From an uncultured Phycisphaerales bacterium (GTDB lineage Bacteria > Planctomycetota > Phycisphaerae > UBA1845 > CAIVHJ01): a stretch of 5,137 nucleotides of DNA. The first letter of the stretch is position 1, and each line of letters opens with the position of its first letter. The stretch is from positions 1 through 5,137 of the forward strand of contig CAIVHJ010000139.1 of assembly GCA_903905665.1 (NCBI GenBank). The letters are read 5' to 3'. The translations under genes and the position numbers were made by a program. Under the pieces are notes generated by a model. The model was not told the DNA's origin, did not search any database, and saw only the letters and a list, made by a program, of their open reading frames with translations. Positions 1 through 5,137 of this stretch are shown here, piece after piece.

Positions 1-22
1 ACAGGCGGGGATCGATTACAAT
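1..22 (-). ncRNA. tracrRNA, 5' part (anti-repeat), cut by left edge
   Basis: The minus strand from 22 down to 1 begins ATTGTAATCGATCC and is complementary, 22 of 22 bases, to repeat bases 15-36 in crRNA sense. tracrRNA pairs with the repeat of pre-crRNA and holds the duplex in Cas9; its anti-repeat forms the 5' part and stem-loops follow. The element lies just upstream of cas9, a common place for a tracrRNA gene, and a sigma70-like promoter (29-57) would start a transcript at base 22. The visible part pairs with the repeat's 3' half, which is usually trimmed from mature crRNA. The part that pairs with the guide-proximal half, the stem-loops and the terminator would lie beyond the left edge. 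The alternative is the last repeat of a second array pointing at cas9, because such a perfect match is also what a true repeat gives. Confidence 0.72.
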
Positions 23-28
23 ACCCGG

Positions 29-57
29 AAGATATACAATGCCCACATTCAAGTCAA
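29..57 (-). promoter_or_regulatory. Probable tracrRNA promoter
   Basis: On the minus strand there is a -35 box TTGACT (57-52), a 17-base spacer and a -10 box TATCTT (34-29). The boxes match the sigma70 consensus at five of six and four of six positions, with ideal spacing. A start seven bases past the -10 box falls on the A at 22, the first base of the anti-repeat. That coincidence is the main reason to call this a promoter. It would fire away from cas9, so the cas9 upstream region would be shared by divergent transcripts. The call rests on inspection only. Confidence 0.55.
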
Positions 58-78
58 TACCATTTAATCTCTTATCTG

Positions 79-83
79 AAGGA
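79..83 (+). promoter_or_regulatory. Ribosome binding site of cas9
   Basis: AAGGA lies eight bases before the ATG at 92, a normal Shine-Dalgarno position, and it supports that start. I see no convincing promoter for cas9 between 23 and 78. TACAAT at 35-40 and TTTAAT at 63-68 could serve as -10 boxes, but neither has a good -35 box at proper distance. Confidence 0.7.
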
Positions 84-91
84 CGACCAAC

Positions 92-3000
92 ATGGCCGAA
101 CTCACTCTGGGGCTTGATCTTGGACCCAACTCCATTGGATGGGCACTGATCGACGAAACGCAAGACAGCAAACTTGTTGCCACCGGTGTTCGAGTCTTCC
201 CTGAAGGGGTGGATCGTGATCAGCAAGGCGGGGAAAAATCAAAAAACGAACAACGCCGAATCGCACGTGGGATGCGGAGGCAAATTGCGCGCCGTGCGCG
301 CCGAAAGCGGCAGTTACGAGACACTTTAATTCAGGCGGGATTATTTCCTCCTGAAACAAAAGATCAAGAACAACTTAATGAGTTGGATCCTTACGATCTG
401 CGCAGACGAGCATTAAATGAGAAACTGGATCTTCATCAGATAGGCCGAGTTTTGGTTCACTTGAATCAGCGACGGGGATTCAAATCGAATCGCAAAGCCG
501 ACCGCGCCAGAAAAAAAGAGAATTCGGATATGCTCAAGGAAATAAGCACCTTAGCAGCCGAAGTCGAGGCGGCGGGGAAGAAAACAATAGGAGAACATTT
601 TGCGTGCCTTAAAGAAGACGATCCTCATGTCCGCATCCGGGGGCATCATACCCATCGAGACATGTATGAGGCTGAGTTTGAGTCTATCTGGGGCGCACAA
701 CAGAAGTATCATCCAGCATTGCTAACCGAACAATTGAAATATGGACGCATCGGCAAACAAAATTATCCGCAAGACCCGCAACCGCTGAACAAAGACACCA
801 ATTTACTCACCGAATACGGTCTGTATGGCATAATTTTTTATCAACGCCCCATGTATTGGCCCAGGTCTGTAGTTGGACAGTGCGAACTGGAGCCAAGGAA
901 AAAACGATGCCCGCGTGCCGACCGACTCGCCCAACGATTTCGCCTGTTGCAGGAAGTTAATAATTTGCGACTACTGGATAGTTCCAACGGCGAAGAGCGA
1001 CAATTGACACAAGATGAACGCGATCAATTGATTGCCTATCTGGAAACGGGCAAGGAGCGGAAGTTTGATCAGATTCGCAAGCACCTGGGCATGTTGGAAA
1101 GTGTTCGCTTTAATCTGGAAACCGGCGACCGCGATAAGTTATTGGGAATGCCTACTGATGCCATCTTGGCGAATAAAAACATCTTCGGCAAGTCATGGTA
1201 TCAGAGACCCGAAGATGAAAAAAACCGTATTGCGCAGGTACTCCTCGAGGACAACGAAGACAAAATCCGAGAATTGGCCACCACAGTATGGGGTTGTAAC
1301 TCCGAAATCGCGGAGCGACTTGTGGATGTTGATCTTGGTGAAGGGTATTCAAGTTATTCGCGCGAAGCCATCATCAAATTGCTACCCCATCTGGAAAAAG
1401 GATTGCCCTTGACAAGCCGCGACGGTTCGCCTTGTGCTCTGCGTGAGGCTGGTTACATCATGCCGTGGGAGCACATCCCCAATCAGCAGGAGTACCTTCC
1501 ACCTCCCCCCGAGTTGACAAATCCTCTCGTGCGACAGGCGTTGCACGAAGTGCGGAAAGTGCTCAATGCCATCATCCGCGAATATGGTAAACCTGCGCGA
1601 ATTCACATCGAACTGGCTCGTGAGGTCAAGGGCACCTCGGAACAGCGCAAAAAAAGGTCGCGTGACATGCGAGACCGGGAGTCGGCGAGGGACCATGCGG
1701 CAGAGGAAATTCGGGGAGCCGGAATTAAGGTTTCGCCGGATGCTATTGAGCGTTATTTGTTGTGGAAGGAGCAGAAAGAGATTTGTATCTATTCCGGCAG
1801 ACAGATCGGACTGATCCAGTTACTGAGCGGAGAAGTGCATGTCGATCACATCCTTCCTCGTCATCGCAGTCTGGATAATTCGATGATGAACCGCGTTGTT
1901 TGTTTCCGCGATGAAAATGATGACAAGCAGGACCGCACCCCCTGCGAATGGCTGGCTCAATCTGATCCTGCAAAGTACGAGTCGATCTTGCAGCGCGCCG
2001 ATAAGTATCTACCCTACCCGAAAGCCAAACGCTTCCGCCAAAAATCTGTGGAACTCGACGACTTTTTCGCCCGTCAGTTTGTTGATACAACATATATCAC
2101 AACGCAGGTTCATCAGTATGTGCAATGTCTTGGGGCAGACGTGGTTTGCACCAAAGGTCAGCACACCGCCGAACTGCGTCGGCATTGGGGTTTGAATAGC
2201 ATTTTGCACAATGATGACCTGAACCTGAAGAACCGCGACGATCATCGTCATCATGCCGTTGATGCCATTGTCATTGCCTTGACCAACCGATCACGTCTGC
2301 AACAGTTGGCAGGTATCCGCAGGCAAGGGGGAACAGAGCAGACGGGTGAAATTCTGTCTGAACCGTGGACGAATTTCCGCCATGATGTCGAATCTTCTAT
2401 CAATTCCATCAATGTTTCCCATCGCGCACAACGCAAAGTTCGAGGTGCCCTGCACGAAGAAACATTCTATGGGCCCACATCGAAGCCTCTAACTCATGTT
2501 GCCCCCGAGCGTCCATGGGCCAAAAACTGGGTTGAAAAGCCGACACAATTTGTATTTCGAAAAAATCTTGAAGAACTGACCCCCGCAATGATTGATGATA
2601 TTCGTGATCCGGCTATTCGCCGGATCGTAGTGGAGAGGCTGCAATCCAAGGCGTGGTCTCCCGGGAACAAGATTCCCAAAGATGCCTGGCAGGATCCGCT
2701 ATGTATGCCCAGCGGTATTCACATCAAGAAAGTACGCTTGCTCAAGAATGATCTGACGATCAAGCCTGTCCGCGGGGGGAAAGCGTATGTCAAAACCGGC
2801 AGTATTCACCACCTTTGTATTTTTGAATTCACAGACGCAAAAGGCAAAACCAAACGTGACGCCGTCTTTGTTTCCATGCTGGAGGCGATCAATCGTGTCA
2901 AAAACCATCAACCGGTCATCCAAAGAATTCACCCGGAACGACCTGATGCTAAATTCATCATGTCGCTGAGCCGTGGCGAGATGGTACTCGGTACGTTCAA

Positions 3001-3184
3001 AAAACAAGAGCGTTTGATGGTTGTTCGTACAAGTGTCTCAACAGAAGATAAAGTTATCTTCGCATCTCATACCGACGCAAGGCCGGGAAACGAAATTGAG
3101 AAGATTAGCGTTAGTGTGAATGTGCTTGACGGAAAAAAGGTCATTATTGATACACTGGGCAGGATACGGTGGGCGAATGATTAA
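92..3184 (+). CDS. cas9: Cas9 endonuclease, type II-C
   Basis: This is the RNA-guided nuclease that cuts both strands of target DNA with a crRNA:tracrRNA guide. Domains in order are: RuvC-I (LGLDLGPNSIGWAL, D9); an arginine-rich bridge helix at about 50-80; a helical recognition lobe to about 470, including the family stretch FYQRPMYWP...GQCELEP at 249-267; RuvC-II (IHIELAREV, E507); HNH at about 520-650, with CIYSGRQI at 565-572 and VDHILP giving D585 and H586, and N609 23 residues on; RuvC-III (HHAVDAIVIA, H720, H721, D724); and a WED/PAM-interacting region from about 800. Every catalytic residue is present, so it should cut both strands. At 1030 residues it falls in the short II-C group, near the Neisseria and Campylobacter enzymes. 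The last eight bases overlap cas1. The PAM cannot be read from the sequence. Confidence 0.98.
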   Translation: MAELTLGLDLGPNSIGWALIDETQDSKLVATGVRVFPEGVDRDQQGGEKSKNEQRRIARGMRRQIARRARRKRQLRDTLIQAGLFPPETKDQEQLNELDPYDLRRRALNEKLDLHQIGRVLVHLNQRRGFKSNRKADRARKKENSDMLKEISTLAAEVEAAGKKTIGEHFACLKEDDPHVRIRGHHTHRDMYEAEFESIWGAQQKYHPALLTEQLKYGRIGKQNYPQDPQPLNKDTNLLTEYGLYGIIFYQRPMYWPRSVVGQCELEPRKKRCPRADRLAQRFRLLQEVNNLRLLDSSNGEERQLTQDERDQLIAYLETGKERKFDQIRKHLGMLESVRFNLETGDRDKLLGMPTDAILANKNIFGKSWYQRPEDEKNRIAQVLLEDNEDKIRELATTVWGCNSEIAERLVDVDLGEGYSSYSREAIIKLLPHLEKGLPLTSRDGSPCALREAGYIMPWEHIPNQQEYLPPPPELTNPLVRQALHEVRKVLNAIIREYGKPARIHIELAREVKGTSEQRKKRSRDMRDRESARDHAAEEIRGAGIKVSPDAIERYLLWKEQKEICIYSGRQIGLIQLLSGEVHVDHILPRHRSLDNSMMNRVVCFRDENDDKQDRTPCEWLAQSDPAKYESILQRADKYLPYPKAKRFRQKSVELDDFFARQFVDTTYITTQVHQYVQCLGADVVCTKGQHTAELRRHWGLNSILHNDDLNLKNRDDHRHHAVDAIVIALTNRSRLQQLAGIRRQGGTEQTGEILSEPWTNFRHDVESSINSINVSHRAQRKVRGALHEETFYGPTSKPLTHVAPERPWAKNWVEKPTQFVFRKNLEELTPAMIDDIRDPAIRRIVVERLQSKAWSPGNKIPKDAWQDPLCMPSGIHIKKVRLLKNDLTIKPVRGGKAYVKTGSIHHLCIFEFTDAKGKTKRDAVFVSMLEAINRVKNHQPVIQRIHPERPDAKFIMSLSRGEMVLGTFKKQERLMVVRTSVSTEDKVIFASHTDARPGNEIEKISVSVNVLDGKKVIIDTLGRIRWAND

Positions 3185-4088
3185 GCGGACGGTTGAGATA
3201 TCCAGCGAACCGGTGCATCTGACGGTCAAGAACGAGCAGTTGTTGATTGAGCGGCGGGACGAGAACCGGACGCAGTTGGGCTCGATCCCCTGTGAAGATA
3301 TCGGGGTGCTGGTCGTTGATGAATGCGGCACCACTTACACCCATGCCGCCCTCACAACTTTGCTCAAGTACGATGTCGCAGTGGTACTGTGCGGCAGGGA
3401 CCATTTACCCGTGGGAATGCTGCTGCCATTCATAGATCATACAAAGGTGGTTTGGCGGATTCAGGACCAGATCAATATCAGCAAACCGCTTTGCAAGCAA
3501 CTCTGGCAGCAGATCGTTCAGGCCAAAATTCGTGCTCAAGCCGCCAATCTCCCCGAAGGGGCTGCGGAACGGTCCAAATTGCTGGCGCTAGCGCGCGATG
3601 TTCGCTCCGGTGATCCGGAAAACGTGGAATCGCAAGCCGCGAGGATTTACTGGTCGGTGTGGCTCTGTGACGATCAGTTCCGACGTGATCCCGACGGGGT
3701 TCCTCCCAATAATCTGCTCAATTACGGGTATGCTGTTTTAAGGGCGGCTATTGCACGATCCGTGGTCGCCTGTGGTTTGCTTCCCTCGCTGGGCTTGAAA
3801 CACCGAAATCGATCCAATGCGTTTTGTCTGGCGGATGATCTGGTCGAACCGTTTCGTCCGTTGGTGGACGATGTTGTTCGGGAGTTATATCGGGACGGAT
3901 TTACGGAGTTGACCCGTCAGACCAAACAACCCATTTTGGAGTTGTTGTGCACGGATGTTTATTTTGACGATGAAAAGAGTCCCTTGATGGTGGCCATTCA
4001 GCGAATGGTCGGAACGCTCGTTCGATGTTATGAGGGAGTCGAAAAACAGCTGACCATTCCTTCCGTTGAACCCGGTCGTCAAACGTAA
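3177..4088 (+). CDS. cas1: Cas1 spacer integrase, type II
   Basis: Cas1 is the catalytic subunit of the Cas1-Cas2 complex that inserts new spacers at the leader end of the array. The protein has 303 residues, normal for type II. It opens MIKRTVEISSEPVHLTVKNE, a typical type II Cas1 start, with the N-terminal beta domain to about residue 90 and the helical catalytic domain after it. The metal-binding residues are visible: E151 in NVESQAARIYW, H209 in LGLKHRN and E224 in DDLVEPFRP. I chose the ATG at 3177, inside the end of cas9 (ATGATTAA), because family similarity begins there. An in-frame ATG at 3120 would add 19 residues encoded within cas9 that look unlike Cas1. The overlap suggests translational coupling. 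AGGA at 3161-3164 is a distant ribosome binding site candidate. Confidence 0.98.
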   Translation: MIKRTVEISSEPVHLTVKNEQLLIERRDENRTQLGSIPCEDIGVLVVDECGTTYTHAALTTLLKYDVAVVLCGRDHLPVGMLLPFIDHTKVVWRIQDQINISKPLCKQLWQQIVQAKIRAQAANLPEGAAERSKLLALARDVRSGDPENVESQAARIYWSVWLCDDQFRRDPDGVPPNNLLNYGYAVLRAAIARSVVACGLLPSLGLKHRNRSNAFCLADDLVEPFRPLVDDVVRELYRDGFTELTRQTKQPILELLCTDVYFDDEKSPLMVAIQRMVGTLVRCYEGVEKQLTIPSVEPGRQT

Positions 4089-4109
4089 ATTCGAAATCAT
4101 GAAACCAAT

Positions 4110-4439
4110 ATGTACTTGAGTGGTTACCGATTTATGTGGGTGCTGGCGATGTTTGATTTGCCGGTGGATACAAAAGCCGCGCGACGAGCCTATACGCATT
4201 TCCGAAAAGCGCTCTTGAGAGACGGATTCACCCGCTTGCAATTTTCAGTCTATGTGAGACACTGTGCCAGTAAGGAAAATGCAGACGTTCACTACGAAAG
4301 GGTTCGACGTGCTTTGCCCGATGACGGTGAAGTGAGAATTATATCCATTACGGACAAACAGTTTGAACGCATGTCCGTTTTTTGGGGAAAAAGGAGAAAA
4401 CCCCCTGAACTACCCCCTCAACAACTCGAATTTTTCTGA
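4110..4439 (+). CDS. cas2: Cas2, adaptation complex subunit
   Basis: Cas2 forms the dimer that bridges two Cas1 dimers during spacer integration. The protein has 109 residues, within the usual range. It shows the ferredoxin-like start MWVLAMFDLP with the conserved D16, QFSVYVRHC at 44-52 and the family stretch ALPDDGEVRIISITDKQ at 68-84. It ends in a proline-rich tail PPELPPQQLEFF, a common form for type II Cas2 whose end adds a strand to the complex. The start at 4110 keeps SGYRFMW, which II-C Cas2 proteins often have before the first strand; Met9 at 4134 is the alternative. No strong ribosome binding site precedes it, so coupling to cas1, 21 bases upstream, is likely. Its last codons appear to overlap a decayed CRISPR repeat. 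Confidence 0.97.
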   Translation: MYLSGYRFMWVLAMFDLPVDTKAARRAYTHFRKALLRDGFTRLQFSVYVRHCASKENADVHYERVRRALPDDGEVRIISITDKQFERMSVFWGKRRKPPELPPQQLEFF

Positions 4440-4456
4440 CGTGATTCTTACGCAAC
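4421..4456 (-). repeat. Degenerate terminal CRISPR repeat
   Basis: Going leftward from the first perfect repeat, 31 bases (4487-4457) are followed by GTTGCG at 4456-4451, the exact first six bases of the repeat in crRNA sense. Similarity then fades: about 10 of the first 18 bases match. The spacing equals a spacer length seen in this array, and the position suits a last, decayed repeat. Bases 4421-4439 also belong to the end of cas2, which may explain the loss of similarity. The six-base match alone is weak; the spacing gives it weight. Confidence 0.5.
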
Positions 4457-4487
4457 CTCCTTTGCTTTCGCGGGTTGCAGGGCGAGT
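4457..4487 (-). other. Probable oldest spacer, between cas2 and the first perfect repeat
   Basis: These 31 bases lie between the degenerate repeat and the first perfect repeat. If that repeat is real, this is the oldest spacer, and the TACAAT box at the end of the adjoining repeat could still drive its transcription. I see no terminator or open reading frame here. GCAACC (4452-4457) and GGTTGC (4473-4478) form a six-base inverted repeat with a 15-base loop, without a T run. Confidence 0.4.
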
Positions 4488-4515
4488 ATTGTAATCGATC
4501 CCCGCCTGTCAGCAA
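4488..4515 (-). promoter_or_regulatory. Repeat-embedded crRNA promoter (one of ten copies)
   Basis: In crRNA sense the last six bases of the repeat, TACAAT, match the -10 consensus TATAAT at five of six positions. TTGCTG (repeat bases 9-14) lies 16 bases upstream as a weak -35 box. The same arrangement is known in Neisseria II-C arrays, where each repeat carries a promoter and crRNAs start inside the spacer without processing at the 5' end. Unlike Neisseria there is no TG extension before the -10 box here (GAT precedes it). The coordinates are for the repeat nearest cas2; all ten repeats are identical and so have it. Confidence 0.5.
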
Positions 4516-5137
4516 TCCGCAACGCAACAGTAGCAATTCCGCTGCCCGCTTTTGATTGTAATCGATCCCCGCCTGTCAGCAATCCGCAACACAGAGGAAG
4601 GCAACGAATTGCTTTCGAGTATTGTAATCGATCCCCGCCTGTCAGCAATCCGCAACACGAAACGGCAGATAGTGATAACGCATCGTATTGTAATCGATCC
4701 CCGCCTGTCAGCAATCCGCAACATCTGGAAGGCGTGGGATGAAATCCTCGAAATTGTAATCGATCCCCGCCTGTCAGCAATCCGCAACACACAAAGGCGG
4801 TTTCACCATTCGACAATAATTGTAATCGATCCCCGCCTGTCAGCAATCCGCAACGGGGTTCACGCCGATACTGCCGCAATGGATATTGTAATCGATCCCC
4901 GCCTGTCAGCAATCCGCAACCCACACAAGCGACGTAAGCGCGTTTGACGATTGTAATCGATCCCCGCCTGTCAGCAATCCGCAACGCTAGACTACGAACA
5001 ACGCGCCGTAATGAAATTGTAATCGATCCCCGCCTGTCAGCAATCCGCAACAGCGACTTCTCACACTTCCTTGAGACGGATATTGTAATCGATCCCCGCC
5101 TGTCAGCAATCCGCAACCGATAGATTGGATTGCCGCG
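4488..5137 (-). CRISPR. CRISPR array, ten identical repeats, runs off right edge
   Basis: Ten 36-base repeats start at 4488, 4555, 4621, 4687, 4753, 4819, 4885, 4950, 5016 and 5082. I found no mismatch among them. In crRNA sense (minus strand) the repeat begins GTTGCGGATTGC, continues TGACAGGCGGGG and ends ATCGATTACAAT. The nine full spacers, from left to right, are 31, 30, 30, 30, 30, 30, 29, 30 and 30 bases, all different. Bases 5118-5137 are either part of a tenth spacer or the start of the leader. The minus strand is chosen because the GTTG...ACAAT ends match other II-C repeats, because the proposed anti-repeat is complementary to that sense, and because a decayed repeat lies at the cas2 end. 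Spacer targets cannot be told by eye. Confidence 0.99.

Noticed and set aside
1743..2093. Minus-strand open frame of 116 codons inside cas9
   Set aside because: It lies wholly opposite the HNH and RuvC-III coding part of cas9, has no recognisable motif and is a shadow frame.
3120..3176. Earlier in-frame ATG for cas1, adding 19 residues
   Set aside because: The added residues are encoded inside cas9 in another frame and do not look like a Cas1 N-terminus, whereas MIKRTVEIS at 3177 does.
4384..4404. GGGG...CCCC hairpin near the end of cas2 as a possible terminator
   Set aside because: The stem is only four bases, lies inside the cas2 coding sequence and has no T run directly after it on either strand.
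4440..4487. Region between cas2 and the array as the CRISPR leader
   Set aside because: It is only 48 bases, is not AT-rich, lies at the 3' end of the array in crRNA sense and seems to hold a decayed repeat with its spacer. It looks like the trailer end.
4552..4947. Plus-strand open frame across the array with recurring IVIDPRLSAIRN
   Set aside because: This has the same cause as the minus-strand frame: a translated CRISPR repeat with no ribosome binding site or family resemblance.
4448..5116. Long minus-strand open frame across the array with the recurring peptide RIADRRGSITI or CGLLTGGDRLQ
   Set aside because: The repeat-spacer unit is mostly 66 bases, a multiple of three, and the repeat has no stop in these frames, so the frame stays open by arithmetic. 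The shifts between the two peptides fall where a spacer is 29 or 31 bases. It is the CRISPR array, not a repeat protein.

Overview
The window carries one nearly complete type II-C CRISPR-Cas locus and little else. From left to right it holds the start of a probable tracrRNA on the minus strand (1-22) with a well-formed promoter (29-57), then cas9, cas1 and cas2 on the plus strand (92-4439), then a CRISPR array of ten identical 36-base repeats (4488 to the right edge) read on the minus strand. There is no csn2 or cas4 between cas2 and the array. The Cas9 is compact (1030 residues). Both facts place the locus in subtype II-C.

The genes are packed as one operon. The cas1 start codon overlaps the cas9 stop (ATGATTAA, 3177-3184), and cas2 follows cas1 after 21 bases. 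All catalytic residues I would look for are present: RuvC D9, E507, H720/H721 and D724, and HNH D585, H586 and N609 in Cas9; E151, H209 and E224 in Cas1; D16 in Cas2. The system therefore looks intact for both interference and spacer acquisition.

Orientation is the most informative part. Read on the minus strand, the repeat begins GTTGCGGATTGC and ends ATCGATTACAAT, the usual GTTG...ACAAT form of II-C repeats. The array is thus transcribed toward cas2, convergent with the cas operon, and each repeat ends in a TACAAT -10-like box that could start its own crRNA. A degenerate terminal repeat seems to sit across the end of cas2 (4421-4456), which makes the cas2 side the old, trailer end and puts the leader beyond the right edge. 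At the left edge the minus strand is perfectly complementary to repeat bases 15-36. A TTGACT-17-TATCTT promoter is placed so that transcription would begin at the first base of this anti-repeat. The rest of the tracrRNA lies off the left edge.

The host cannot be named from this window. It is a bacterium with moderate base composition, and the Cas9 does not match any characterised orthologue I can recall at close range. This is a well-formed member of a known class rather than a new kind of system. The points worth following up are the tracrRNA start, the repeat promoters, the degenerate terminal repeat and the uncharacterised PAM of this small Cas9.
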